Both the position numbers and the translations under genes were made by a program. Source: Takakia lepidozioides (lineage: Eukaryota > Streptophyta > Takakiopsida > Takakiales > Takakiaceae). Taken from it: a stretch of DNA of 64,000 bases. How positions within the stretch are numbered: position 1 is the first letter of the stretch; every line of letters begins with the position of its first letter. The notes beneath the pieces were generated by a model. It had not been told where the DNA came from. It made no database searches and saw only the letters and a program-made list of their open reading frames with translations. This document shows, piece after piece, positions 26,300 through 39,247 of the stretch. The stretch lies in NCBI GenBank assembly GCA_030704615.1, contig CM060733.1:68696001-68760000 (forward strand), written 5' to 3'.

Positions 26300-28176
26300 T
26301 ACAATATTAGCGTTGTTATGGCGTACGTGCGAGCTGAGCGGTGGGCCCCGCGCACGGACGCCCGGCTCCCCCCGCCCGCCGCTCCGCGCGGTTGCCCAGC
26401 CGCGCCCGCTCACCCCGCGGCAGTTCCCCCCCCCGCGCCCCCAGTCCGCCGCGGCCGGTCCGCTGAGCCAGTCCCCTCACGTCCACTCTGCCAGTCTGCC
26501 CACCAGTCCGCTGCCCATGAGTCCGCTTCCCTCCAGTCTGCCCGTCCGCCAGTTTGGCCGGCCAGTACGCTGGTGGGCGTTCCCTGAGCCAGTCCCCTGC
26601 CATCCAGTCCGACGACGACGCCCAATGACGCCACCCGATCTGGGCCGTCCATTTCAAAACCCATCCGAGTCCTCCCTTTTTAGGGCCTAAACCCTGCGAC
26701 CAAATCCGGCCTGTCTCTACTGAGGGCTCGTTGTTGTCCGATGTTGCGGTAGGCGTTTCCACGCACGCCCGTCTTCTTCTTGTGCACGAGCGACGTTCAT
26801 GATGATGAGGGGTGTGCCTGAACATGGCAGGACTGGCGGGGCGGACTCTACAGCCACCATCGTGCATATGCTTCCACTATTTTTGCATGTTTGTTGTGTT
26901 GTAGGGAATCTTGGGCTTTCTGGTATGGTTGTATGTCAGAAATATGCTACTGCCTTATTTGTTCTCCATATCGTCATCTGCTTCTGATCCCTCATGATAC
27001 GCTTAATGCCCTCGTTTTGCATCTGTCCTGAGAGGCTTCACCCCTTCGTATTGCAACCGAACCCATGTGGGCGGAAATCACGGAAGCATATGCACATGGG
27101 GGCGTGTATACATTGCAGATTTCGTATCGGACGGCGGGACTGTTTAGGGGACCAAGTAAACAGGTTTGCAAGGAACGTACAGAAGTTGTCAATAATAGAG
27201 AACCCCAAGAAATAATGCTTTGTGAAGGATCCACATCATATGATAGAGGGGTTGGCAGCAGATTCCAGCATTCCTGCTCATCGTGTCAACGGACGTGATC
27301 CAGTCTTAAGGTCCTCAATCATCCACAAGGTCTTGTTGAATGCACAGGTCTCAGCCATGACCTTCTCCTTGCTGAAGCGGGAGCATAATCTGTACATTGC
27401 CCAATTTTGAAGGAGGAGAGGTGGCTGAGACATGTGCAAACTGCCAGATCACGTGGATGTTTGTAGCGCTTCGGACTGGATCTTGTCCGTTGACACTTGA
27501 GGACAATGAGGACAATTCAGATATCAGTCTGATGTTCTGCCACTTCATCAGTCCATTGTGCCGCGAGTCAACATGCATTGGGTCTGCTGGCCCGTCAGTG
27601 CTTGGGATATCCCTCTTCGGGCCTAAATATCATGTTGTCAATCTGTTGAACCGTAGGTGTGCTGGAAGTCCGTCTGTTGGGATATCAGTCTGTTGCACTT
27701 CAACTGTTGGGATATCTGCCAGTTCTGCCGGGAGTATGTTTAGGATTGGGTCTGTTCGACTTTCCAGTTTTCCCCTTGGTTTCTTTTCCCATCAGACTCT
27801 CGTCAGTCTGTTGAACCCTCCTCTGCTACATACTCTGCAATTACCGCTCTCCCCAACATCAATGGTTGTGTTCCCGAATCCAACAAGACTCGCAGTGTCC
27901 GATACCTCCTCCCGGTTGGGCCACCCAACTGAAACACTTCATCCTAATTATCCACCGGGACTACTCCAGGAGTCACCATACTACGCTCAATGGCTGGCCT
28001 AGCTGGCAACTCCTGCAACCTTGTAGCTGCCGCTTGCCATGACACAGCTGTGGCTGTCTTCACCCTTGAATCCATGGCATCTATATATGCCCACGAGATA
28101 CGAGTACAACCTGTACAACATGCCATTGGATGTATCATCTTACGATTTTTTAAATTGGCAGCATTAGGGGGAGACA
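26300..28176. other. GC-rich segment and possible MULE 5' region
   Basis: 26330-26870 is extremely C/G-rich with irregular cagtc/gtccg repeats and has long open frames on both strands, a composition artefact rather than clear genes. 27000-28176 has normal composition and several open frames without recognised domains. It probably includes the 5' region of the MULE whose transposase frame starts being recognisable at 28177, because the frame there is already open and continues across the CACTA insertion. Confidence 0.35.
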
Positions 28177-28428
28177 ATGACATGGGATGCTCCTAGAGAG
28201 ATGCACGCTTTGGATGCAAAGACGTTAACTAGGGTTAAAGATCCGGTGACCTTTTGGGTGACATCCAACTGGGAAATAACCGTGCGTGCTAGAGGCATAC
28301 GGGACCCAGTCCAAAGGGAGCTTTTTTGCCGGAACTTGGGAGGGCATTGGAGCTGTACCAGACAAAGATTCTTCCGACTGCCTGAGAATCCGTGGGTGCC
28401 AGCGGAAAACGACCCATACAATCGCGAA
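28177..28428 (+). pseudogene. MULE transposase, N-terminal piece left of the CACTA insertion
   Basis: An open frame of 84 codons ends, at the CACTA left terminus, with codon GAA (28426-28428). The same frame resumes with GAA at 41867-41869 followed by PIGRDLFL, so removal of the CACTA and one GAA gives an uninterrupted reading frame. The piece itself has no catalytic motif. Its assignment to the transposase rests on this exact continuity and on position. Confidence 0.7.
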
Positions 28429-28446
28429 CACTAGTACAGAAACTGG
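28429..28446 (+). repeat. CACTA left terminal inverted repeat
   Basis: The terminus is CACTAGTACAGAAACTGG, preceded directly by the target duplication GAA. Confidence 0.95.
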
Positions 28447-29398
28447 TTTTTTTAACGGCTCTTCTCACACATTTTGGTGTGAAAAAAGCGCAAGTTCACA
28501 CCCCCCCTTGGTGTTAGGTTAACCTAGTCCTTTGCACCACATGTGAACTTTCTTGGTCCTGTGAAAAAAACCATCTCACACCAAACTTGCACCTGATGTG
28601 GCGGTAGGCTTAGGTGGCTCTTTTGACGGATATTTTGACAGTCGTTTTGACTGGTTAGTTCAACTACTATTTTGACTAAGTAATCTTAATGGTCTTTCTA
28701 CGGTACTTATTACACCTCGGCGCCACCATGTTTGCCACATGTATGTCAAAGGGAATGCCACGTAATAGAGTCCATCAGAATTATTAAATAAATAATAGAT
28801 ATTAAGGGCTCTTCTTACGGACTCTCTCACACAGATTTAACACCAGGTTCAAGTCGTGGTGTGATCGCAATGACACTAGTGTGAATACTGTCACATCCAC
28901 TGTTTTGTTCCTATTGGATGAAAAGTAAACAATTATTATTTGTTGACAAATGCCAAAATGAATAGTCATATTATTATTATTATTATTATTCTTATAATAA
29001 ATGGGATAGCACCCCAAAAGCCATTGGCTGCTTGATTTAATATGTAATATATTATTGTTTTAGAATTTTGATTTGTTTTGTTTCATTTAAACAAAAGCTT
29101 ATTTAAAACATGGATAATAATTGTATTATGAACCACATTGACCAGTAGTAATGTTATTAATATTAAATATAGCAAACAACCAGCAAAATACCACATTCAT
29201 GTCTACACAAGTTTAATTTGGCTTGATGTGGGAAAATGAAGTTGCCTTTGAACAAGGGGATCTTGTGATCATACATGAGAATAGCAAGAGCATCAATTCA
29301 AAAAATACTGTTCATGTCAGAAGAGCAGTTTTGTTCACCTGTCTCAGCAACCTTCAATCCATAAAGAAAACTAAACTAAAATTGTAGCATCTTCAATA
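28447..29398. other. CACTA left subterminal region
   Basis: Non-coding. Motifs GGCTCTTCTCACAC (28454), a variant at 28806-28832, and several TTCACAC/GTGTGAA copies are present; such subterminal repeats are transposase or TNPA binding sites in EnSpm elements. A TTA repeat lies at 28968-28993. Confidence 0.65.
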
Positions 29399-30403
29399 TC
29401 ACGCGTGTTTAATAAACTTTTCAGACCATAAGGTGGCACTTCCCTGCGTGTCACCCAATGTGGTATGATTAGGGGTAACAGAGTAGTCCGGGTACGGCAA
29501 CACAACCTCTGAAATCATGACCGATTTCACATGGATACGGTAATAGTTGTCTGGCACATTTGCTTTCGGAAATCCAGCAATATATCCCACACCTGCCCTT
29601 CTTTTTGGTGCACAAGGATCAAACAATAACACCTTGTCGCCGATCTGAAACTGCAACAAAAACCAGATTCCTATATCAGAAATGAACCCTGGAGAACAGA
29701 GACTGACAGCTTGGCACTCCTGCAAAATGCATCCTCGTTCTTCCAGCAAACACCCCAACCCTACCTATTGCAGTACTTCCAATTCTGAATTGCATTTGTC
29801 TGTCTCTATACTCCATGCTGACATGATCAAAGGTGGAACGGTGCTATACCTTTTTGATAGCAGGTTCTGCATGGTCAACATGGATGTGGTAGGACGATGT
29901 CACAAAACTACCTCTGTAGGTTGTCAATCCTGCAGCTACACAGCGATACATAGGGGGTGTATTGATCCAGCATCAGACAAGGAAACAAAAGAGGACAAAT
30001 GAAGTACTTACACTGTGCGGATTTTGTTGGTCACCCCATGGTTCAGTTACATCCACTGTGGTTGTAGTCTGATTGATAGCACATATTGTGCTTTCCCTGC
30101 CCATTGAACGCTTCACTAGTTTCACCATCTGCATATTGAATGACACATGATCAAAAAATGAGAATGACACGAATGACACACATTGTGAAGTAGCATTAAC
30201 AATACAAATCCACCCACGCGCCCAAGCATTGAATCTTTTGCTCTCACCTTTCTTTGATTATGCTTTGTTGTTGCATCGGGAGGCAAAGTCGTTGGAACTC
30301 TGGCAGCAGGAAGCCCTGGTTCGGATGCCTTTGCAGATTGTTGTGATCCATTACCCATGGCTGCAGTATTGAACAAGTAGTTGGGCTGCCCATATCTGTA
30401 TGG

Positions 30404-30925
30404 GTGCCCTGACACATACTCAGGGATGTGTGCAGCCTTGGATACACCCTCTAACCAAGGCAGTAATTCTTTCATAAGCCTCTTGCAGTTTGGCTGATCC
30501 CTCAACTTCCATGGATACGGGAAGATGCAATTATTTGCAGGGTTGGGTAAGCAAGTGAGTGGGGAATCGTCCACCAGCAAAGTATTGGTTGGATTGTAAT
30601 GGCTGTAGTCCTTCCAAAACTTACATAAGTTCTTGTACATGACAGTTTTAGAAGGATTGAGAGGGTCCACCATTCCCACAGGTTGGTCACAATAGTCTTG
30701 GTGAAGCACCATCTTTGGTTGCTTCCCAGGAAACAATGCTTCCACAACTGGAAGGACATTACTCAATGACATGGAAGACCATACACCTACATCAAAAATC
30801 TGAAGGCATCGGTCCAGAAACTCCTGACACCCAGGTCTGGAGGTGACAGTGGGCTCTAGGTGTTCCCTTGTTCGTAGTCTGCTCTCACATAACAATCCAT
30901 TCAAGTCAAGTATAAGGATGTGTTT
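30404..30925 (-). other. FCP1-homology (HAD-type phosphatase) domain inside the CACTA gene
   Basis: Residues about 202-375 of the 31528-start frame form a complete FCP1/NIF-type fold by motif order: motif I HILILDLNGLL, then RPGCQEFLDRCLQIFDVGVWSS (motif II with Ser), then a Lys in VMYKNL, then LLVDDSP (motif III) and a conserved FPYPW. FCP1/SCP phosphatases normally have DxDGT at motif I; here the second Asp is Asn (DLNG), so acid/base catalysis is expected to be weakened or lost. Plant HAD proteins with a DLNG motif are known as a family from memory. There is no frame break within the domain. Confidence 0.8.
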
Positions 30926-33524
30926 CTGCCTCTCAGTTGCCGAAGGGCAATTACCAACAACTTGTACATGATTATCATGTACAAAAGACACACCTTTCTG
31001 TGGGGCACTCTGCAAATTCATGGAGACCTCACAGGCATATTGAGAGGGTAGTACATATGCCGGAAGTGCTACTGGTGTAGGGGACAACAAAACGGATGAA
31101 CACTTTGCAGTTGCCTCAACAATATGGGGGGATGGATTGAGTTCACCTTCAGACCAACCCTCCATGTCATCATCCCCCTCCATTTCTGAAAGCCCAAACA
31201 ATGAGCCTATTGTGTTTGGCTTTGGTGGCGGTGAAGAAACTGCCTTGAACAGGTTGAGTGGTGAGCCCATAACATGAGAAATAGTCTCATTTGTTGTGTG
31301 TGGCGCAAAGGTGGTGCATGGTGGACCTGTAGGTTCCGAATCTGGCACATTCATGCCAAGTTTAGCTGCGAGTGCAATGTTGAATGCAGCTGCTGCCTCC
31401 AGTTGGCCTTGGACTGCTTCCAAAGCTGCCTTGGAGCTGGCTTCCATCTGCACTTGTTTGTTTTCCATAGCATCGAGGCGAGCTGCTAGTGAACCAATTC
31501 CCTGCCCCATCACATAGAACACCTCCAAAGTAACAATTCACTACACTGACTGATGAACTAGTAAGAAAACAGAACCAAATGGCAACTAGCAATGGCATGG
31601 AAATCACAATATGTAATTCACACCAGAATTGGTACTGAGTTTATATACCGTTGTGGCTGCACTGCCTGTACACCCCGAGCCGTAGCCTTTGTCACTCCTG
31701 GCGCTACCGGCGATCTCCTGCAAACTTGGTGTACGTCCAGTCTCCTTCTCCTGTGATTGCAACAAACTTGCAAGTGTTAATGACTAGCATAGCACACTGC
31801 CAACAGTAAAGAATTATCTAGGATAGCGTCAATGACTCCCCCTCAATAAGAGTGCTTAGTTTCTTGCTGGCGCCCAACTCTGAGAAGGCCCCCAAGTAGT
31901 AGCAATGTGTACTAATTCAATGGTGATAGGAATAGACTCTGAGCTCCAGCCAAAAAAACCCAACACATAAAGTTTGTCAATGCAAAACAATGTGGGAACT
32001 TCCTATGTTGTAAGAGAAGTATACCAGTCGTGCTACAACACCGCTGATTCCACTGCGACCTGATCGAGATGTATTCTTCACACATCCCCGCGCCTTGACA
32101 CCATTTGCCTGAAATTTCTTGAAATCAGTGGAACCCCAACTAACAACTAGTTGTGCCCATGTCTTGTCTGGCACATGATGGGGTTTGGGCAGCCCCACAC
32201 TATAGTAATTTTTGAACAGCTTATTTCGTTGGTACTTGAGCTGCCCGCAAATTGTTTTTGTAATAGCCTTTATGTTAAGACCAGGAGGTCCGTATTCCCA
32301 ATCTGAAGCCAGGATCTCCATGATTTTTTCAATTAAGTGTAATGGTTGATCCTGAGCATACAATGACCAGTCCAACAAACGTTAACACTGCCCTCGCAGA
32401 GCTGTCATCCACTGGTTCCGAGCAGGACCTTCAGGGTTTCCAAGTTCATCACAAGAAATGAAAAATTTCCTCCTCCCTACAGCCACATTCTGAGCAGCCT
32501 GGTCTCTCAGATCTTTTGCAAGTGCCCTTCTTTCCCTCCTTAAAGCATTTTTGCGTTCTATAGGAGTCACACCTGATGTCCCCCCAGGACTAAGGCTGGA
32601 ATCCTGCAAGGTTTCAGCAGTACCATGCATGTTACCACCTTCACTCTGTTGGGGCTGGACTGCTGTCTCCCACCCCACAGGATGATGCGGAGCAAATGCA
32701 TCCTCGGTCTGTTTCAGAATGCCTTTCCCTTTCAGGGTATTAGGTGTACCTGGAGATGTTGGATAAAGAGGTGGCCGCGGTGCAGTGAAGCTCGAAGGTG
32801 CCGGCAGTTGTACTCCACTGTAGTTGGATCCTGAAGGTTGGTGGCCACCATACTGGACCTGCCCCTGGTGTGGTCTTGCAGGGCTGGTAGGATAGAGGGA
32901 GGAAGTAGGTTGGTTGTACATAGGCCGAGGAGGATACATACTATGGGGATGCATTCCATAATGGTGGTAAATGGAATACCCACCTTGACTAGGATCATGC
33001 ATTGGAGCGCCTGCAGGTGGAGCAAAAGAATTGTAATTCTGGCACTGAGAATCATTGTTTGGAGGTTGATAGTGAGGATACGGCATGTGCCCATGCAGAT
33101 TATACCCTGACATGGCAGGATACTGTGGGTACATAAGCGGATACGAGGGAGGAGCCGATACTGGTGGATACAAGGGAGCTGGAACGTCAGTCTGTGGAGT
33201 GGGCGGGGCTGGTTTTTCGTAAGGGGAAACAACCGCGCCACTCATCACAGCAGTTGGCGCAATAGTTGGTGCACACTTTGCTGGAGTAAGAGACTTATGC
33301 TCGTTCGCATCCTTCCCTGCAATTCCCTTCCTTTTTTTGACTGAACTCTACACACATTGCTCAACAGAAACATGTGAAACAATACGACCATACTACTAGG
33401 GATGGCAAACCACATGGGTAAGCCAAGCCCAAAGGCCTATGCAAGAAGACCCTGTCAGTCAGACCTATGGTACAGTCAGCTGAATCGCATGCCTCATACC
33501 AGCGACCCTATGATAAATACCTGA

Positions 33525-34785
33525 ATATTAGGAAGGAAGAACTCACCCTGCTAGATGAATCTGACGTGGAGGCTGAAGTGTCTAAGGCCATGTCAAAAGC
33601 ATGAAGAATGTCCGAACAAAACAATGTTAGGCATAAACTTCCCTGAACTCGTTTCCAGTTTGTGACATGGGTGAGGACTTTGAGGATGATCTGAAGGGCA
33701 GACCTACCCTTGGCACTAGACTGAAAATTTAACCTCCGGATGGGGAGTCTACCTTTGAACAATAAACAGATGCAGAGAGGAAAGGGAGATTGTCGATGCT
33801 CACTGGTGTGGGTGGCCTGAAGACAATGTCCATTTTGTGATACAAGTCTGGGGTATTCTCATCAGAGAGCGACCCTCTTCAGGACCATCAAGAACATAGT
33901 CCCTGCACCTCTGTTCACCAACTATCAATATCTCAAAGCTGAGTCTAAAGCGGTGGGCCCTGTTGGGGTCTCATTGCTTGGTAGCCCACATACAACAAAA
34001 CTGATGAACGTGTGAAGGGCTTTCTAAAAGGAATCTGGAAAGCCTGAACTAATGTTTATAACACGGTAAGTCCTACTAATGGAGTGAGCCCCTCATTCTA
34101 ATGGCAGACAGTTAATTAACTGTCTAGAAGATCTTCAGCTTTTCACCTTGAATATCAGGACAAGAGGTGACCAAGTGCAGTGGACTCGTGAGAAATCCCA
34201 AACTGGGGAACGCTCCATTGTGGATTATATCATAATGGACAAAAATTTGTTCCCCCAGTGTGCGAATGTGTTGATCGACAGAACTGATATTGCTACCTCT
34301 GACCAGTTCCTGGTTTGGAATGAGATCAAAAGGTGTTTTCCCAACACCAAGAGATATGTGAAACATTCGATTCGGAAGTGGCGCATAGAAAAACTTCATA
34401 ATGAGGAGGTCAAGGTTGAGTATGTCCAGGCCTTGCAAGAGGCTCTCCCTCTTGATGCAATCGCTCCAAGAACTTCAGTCTCGCTCTGATAACGCAAGAA
34501 ATGAAGTCGAAAGAGCAGGGGACTCTTGGGAGAGTTTCGTTTCCTCCGTGGTTGACAAGATCATTGGGATGAAACTAATTGTCTGTGCTAGAGCTGTTAA
34601 TTGGTGGACCAATGAGATTAAACTCAAGATAGCTGAGAGACGAGCCCTCTATAAAGAGTGCTGCAATTTGGAAACCAACAGAGAATTGTGGGCGAGGTAC
34701 TACCAGCTCCGTAAAGATATCAATCAGCTTGTTAGGTCTCAGAACCCTAAATTATACTGGGACAAGTTATATAGTGTTTGAAACT
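33525..34785 (+). mobile_element. LINE fragment, same family as intron 8, inside the CACTA
   Basis: 33525-34090 matches the C-terminal/3' part of the intron 8 LINE (LLDESDVEAE, then PLFTNYQYL), with several lesions, and 34140-34780 matches its endonuclease end and linker (TSDQFLVWNEIKRCFPNTKRYVKHSI, KLYWDKL). As in intron 8, the 3' piece precedes the 5' piece. The fragment lies within the intron of the CACTA accessory gene between the donor at 34810 and acceptor at 33347, so it post-dates the CACTA. Confidence 0.75.
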
Positions 34786-35434
34786 CGGAACTTTGGTGCA
34801 GATCGCAAACCTGCTGATGGGTTGGGGAGTTTGCAGGGTGCTTTGCGCGCTTTCTCTTTGTTGGGGCTTCTTTCATCGTTTCCATCTCTGACTCCGAGCT
34901 GGTCTCATTCAAGTCTTCATGTGCGGCATAATCTTGGTCTCGCTGCAATTCTTGCTCTCGTGCCTCCTCTGTGTCTGACTCCGCTACCACCTGCGCTTCC
35001 TCCTCTTGCTCTACCTCTTTCTCCCGTTGTGACATTGCAGAGTGCAGGAGTTGAACTCTGTGACTTCGGCGAGGAGGACCTGTGTGTTTGAGGATTTCCT
35101 CAACGAGGCGTTTAGGGCGACTCAATCTCGCTTCGACGCTGCAAAGAAGAAGAAGAAAGACAATGTCAACAGCAGCAAAACCCTAACATATCCTCTCTGC
35201 AGGTTTGGAGCTTTTAATGCGGTTTCATGGCTAGGGCTAGGTAGGGCATATGAAAAAACGCAAGTTCGGACCTCTTTGCAATGTCGTAGATCTTCAGTCG
35301 TGCGAAGAATGCCTTGTTCTCCGCTTGACGCTTTGCTCGTTCTACCTCCCTCGCTGTAGGCTTGCGCCCTGGTGTAACTTCTGGACACTCTATGTCTGTC
35401 TCCATTTCCTGACGAGTCTCACTCAGTCGCCAAG

Positions 35435-38400
35435 ATGATCCCTCCTACTGCCCATCGATTGCAAAGGCGGACACAAGCAGAACATGACGATGACAGATTG
35501 TGGAAACTAGAGGAAGCGCGAGCAAGAAGACTGGGTCTTCGGAAAATTCTATGTCCATGCAATGCCTGTCATGGTGGGAACTGGCAAACCATTGGCCGGG
35601 CTAAGCGTCATCTGCTTTTGAACTTGCGAGATCCTAACTTGCGAGAACTCCCGGTGCATATCTGTGGATTCTCTTCCCTTAACCCTGATGCATACTTTGA
35701 AATTATAAGAAACAGTTCAAATTCCTGGTAGCGGGATTGTTGTAAGGTGTAGAGTATTGTACATGCCCGTTTTCCTATTGCCACGTGCCTGTATTATGGC
35801 ACGTTCCACATCCACCATTTCCAACCCTAAACTCCCCATCTTATTGTGGATTGACATGTGGACTGATATGCTTATAAGCAGGAAAACTCTGGAGACGAAC
35901 ATGAGGGGTTTAGAACGGAAACCAGCCCTGCAGGTGGTCCTGATACCTTGGATCGTAATCTTGACATGCTTAGAATGCTCCGGGAGACATTCGCAACTAC
36001 AGATAATGGGGTGCAAACTGGTGATGCACATGAGGAACCGGGAGATGGAACACAGGGCCAATGGGACACAGATGGAGTGCCAGAGCAGACTGATGGTGGA
36101 CTGAAGAGCAATGGTGATCGTGGTGCAGCGAGTGCCTTACGTTTTGAGCAGGAGGCATCCAAGGCTTTGTATGTAGGGAGTTCTTCCTCTCGATTGTCTG
36201 CTACCTTACTGCTGTTAAATGCTTGTCAAACCCATGGTGTGTCAAACACCTTTGTCGATGAACTCCTTACATTGTTAGGAAGACAACTGTTGCCAGCAAA
36301 CAATTGCCTGCCAAAGTCCCACTATGAGGCAAAACAACTCATAATGGAACTCGGGCTTCATTACAAGAGTATACATGCATGTCCGAAAGGTTGTGTGTTG
36401 TTCAGAAGGGAGCTTCAAAATTTGGAGGTTTGTCCAAAATGTCAGGCATGTCGTTATGTGGTGGGTACGAAGACACCAGTACCTCGTAAGGTCCTTCGAC
36501 ATTTCCCTATCATTCCAAGGCTGCTTCGAATGTATAAAGCCAAATCCATCTCAGAGTTATTGTCATGGCACTTTAAGAATCGAAGTTTGGATGGCTTGGT
36601 TAGGCACCCAGCAGACATTAAGGCTTGGGCCCACACATTGACCAAAAATGGCCTGAGTTTGCAGCGGACCCCAGAAATCTGCGATTGGGTCTCGCATGGG
36701 ATGGTGTCAATCCTTACAGTGATAAATCAAACAAATGGTCAACTTGGCCTGTCATGTTGGTAAACTATAATCTTCCACCATGGCTGTGTACTAAGCCATT
36801 TTTCACGATGTTGGCTTTATTGATTCCTGGACCACAATCTGTGGGAAATGACAATGCAGATGTTTATCTGCAGCCCCTTGTGGATGAGCTGAAATTGTTG
36901 TGGGAAGTTGGTGTGGAGGCATTGGATGGAAGTAGCCTAGTGGGGCAACAGTCATTTCGCACGAGGGCCATCTTGATGTGGTCAATCCACGACTTTCCAG
37001 CTTATGGGTTGCTAGCAGGATGCGCACACGGGGGATACAAGGCCTGCCCAGCTTGCGGCCCTAATGTTGATTTCAGGTACTCCAAGGCATGCAAAAAAGT
37101 TTTGTATCTTGGTCATAGGAGATACTTGCCTGCTATTCATCCCTATAGGAATAACTCGTCCCACTTTAATGGACATGTGGAACATAGAGCAGCTCCTATG
37201 GTGGTCACTGCAAGTGAGCAATTTGACCGGGCTACAACCAGAGAGTTGTATCTCGCAATGGGAGGGGCTGAGGGGGGAAAACTGGACCCTTCAAAGGAAC
37301 ATGGCATGAAACGGGTCACTGTTTTGAACCAATTGCCATACTGGAAAGACTTACTCATCCGATACACACTGGATGTGATGCATTGTGAAAAAAATTTGTG
37401 TGAGAATGTGCTGAGAACCATCCTTGGGGAGAAGGACACAGCCACATCTAGGAAGGATATGGAACTCAATGTCATTCGTGAACACTTGTGGTTGAGACCC
37501 CATCCCTCTCACCCGAACAAGTTGGTCAAGCCTTTGGCCCCATATGTTCTTGCTAAAGATGAGAAGGTGCTGTTTTTGGAAACATTGGCTGTAGTAAAGG
37601 CCCCCACAGGTTATGCTGCCACATTCCAGAAACATGTGGCTGACAATAAACTGTCTACAATGAAAACCCATGACTACCATGTAATGATGCAGCAGATTTT
37701 ACCTCTTTGCATTCGAGGGGTATTGGGAAAGGGTCCACGGATGGCAATTATGAGGCTTTCTCGAGTCTTCCAAAAAGTGTGTGCAAAGATCATTAATCCA
37801 GCTGAGGTACCGGCCTTAAAAGAAGATGTTGCAATCACTATGTGTCTGCTGGAGAAAGAATTCCCTCCGTCATTTTTTGATATCATGACTCACTTGCTTG
37901 TACACCTTGTGGACGAATTGGAGGTGTGTGGTCCCGTGTCTAGCCGTTGGATGTATCCTATGGAACGGTATATGAAGACATTAAAAGGCTATGTAAGGAA
38001 TATGAGCCGACCTGAAGGGAGCATGGCGGAAGGGTATGCTTTGGATGAGCCCCTAGGGTTTCTAACTGAGTATATGGCTGAATTTCATGCTACAAGCCGA
38101 AGGGTGTGGGACTCCAATGAAGAAGACTTAGTTAGTGGGGAGGTGGTTGAAGGATTGGGAACTGTACGAGTCCTCACCATTCAAGAACGAGACAGTGCAC
38201 ATGAGTAAATTTTGCACAACACAGATTGCATGAAACCATTCCTTGAGTAAGTATGTTGCTTATCATATCCTGTGTGTTTCATTTCTGCCAATGGTATAAG
38301 CTGTAATCCTAATTTGCAATTCTCATTTGGACAGGGCCTATGAAGAGGAGATGGCACTCATAGAAGCATCCCGCACTGAGTTCTGAACAGCATACCTTTG

Positions 38401-39247
38401 TGGACAAGACCAAGACCACCACAATGGAGAAATTCCATACCCAACAGATATGCGCTTACTAACTCCATTCCATGAATGGATTGAAGGTGCTGTCCAACGC
38501 AAGGTGAGTTCAGGTGAGTCCTATGATTTGGACATATGCCATTTATGTATACCACCGGCAGTACAGTCATTGGGCTTCAAGTCCATGTATGCTTACGGCA
38601 ATCACTTTCGAGCAATAAGTGATGGGACTGGCGCCAGAGACAGGGTGACATTTGATTCTGGAGTTGCTCAAGTATTCCATCAGGAAAGCAAAAACAGAGC
38701 AGGTATGTCCAGACGAGTGTTATCCCAATTGGAATATGTGGGTGTTGTAAGAGAAATAATTCAACTGGATTACGGAATTCTTCACCCAATTCTGTTCTTG
38801 TGTACATGGGTGAGGTCACACATGGTGGGCCGGAATGCCACCATGAAACGAGATGATTATGGCTTTCTCTTGGTTGACTTCAGTTGCATGTTGCCTGGGA
38901 TGGAGCAGCCCTAGACATTCCCTAGTCAGGTGGAGCAAGTTTTTTTCTCGGATGAAAAAAGTTCACGAGGGAACTGGAAGGTGGTCCTTCACAAGGACCC
39001 TCGATCCCGACGAGTGGTTCACGATATTACAGAAGTGGCACTGGGTGAGGGAGACATTTATGTAGGCATGGTGCCTCCTGAAATTCCTCATAACATCATG
39101 ACTGAGCTTGCTGTTTGTGTTCCTTTGAGTGAGGCAGATGAATTGGCCATTGCCAACTTGAATGCACCTGCAAGGCAGAGGCGAAATGGTAGAAGGCGGA
39201 GGCAAGCTCCACATGGGAGGTACCAAGCCAGTTGTGCTATGGTGTAG
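35435..39247 (+). pseudogene. CACTA tnp2-family transposase
   Basis: 35435-35727 encodes a transposase-associated domain (CPCNACHGG...IGRAKRHLL). 35882-36640 and 36625-38208 encode the tnp2 catalytic region: YEAKQLIMELGLHYKSIHACPKGCVLFR, CPKC, WPEFAADPRNLRLGLAWDGVNPY, NYNLPPWLC, LLIPGPQ and HDFPAYGLLAGCAHGGYKACPACG, then a DUF4218-like region ending in VSSRWMYPMERYMKTLKGYVRN. 38450-39247 is DUF4216-like (VQRKV...VVREIIQLDYG..., ending RQRRNGRRRRQ). tnp2 proteins cut and join CACTA ends. A one-base frameshift lies near 36630 and another near 38910; a probable intron is at 38229-38335. The ATG at 35435 is only about 30 bases from a possible divergent start, so a shared promoter is possible. Confidence 0.85.

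Larger units (their letters stand above)
29399..35125 (-). pseudogene. CACTA accessory gene (Transposase_24-like) with inserted FCP1-like domain
   Basis: Likely exons, minus strand: about 35125-34811 (acidic, KRKR), 33346-32020 (Pro/Tyr-rich part, then RRKFFISCDEL...), 31750-31649, 31528-30249, 30132-30013, 29655-29399. Splice sites are visible at 34811/34810 (CAG/GT), 33347, 32019, 31751/31648, 30248 and 30133/30012. 32378-32020 has the Transposase_24 pattern (LKYQRNKLFKNYY...KTWAQLVVSWGSTDFKKFQANGVKAR). The last exon matches the conserved C-terminus of these proteins (IGDKVLLFDP...NYYRIHVKSVMI...LPYPD...GDTQGSATLW). Exon 31528-30249 starts with a short coiled coil and then contains an FCP1-like phosphatase domain not usual in the family. 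An in-frame TAA at 32384-32382 breaks the gene. A further 5' exon near 35405-35260 is possible but uncertain. Confidence 0.75.

Noticed and set aside
26313-26867. Long ORFs on both strands (125 and 183 codons)
   Set aside because: They arise from the high-GC composition, lack domains and mirror each other.
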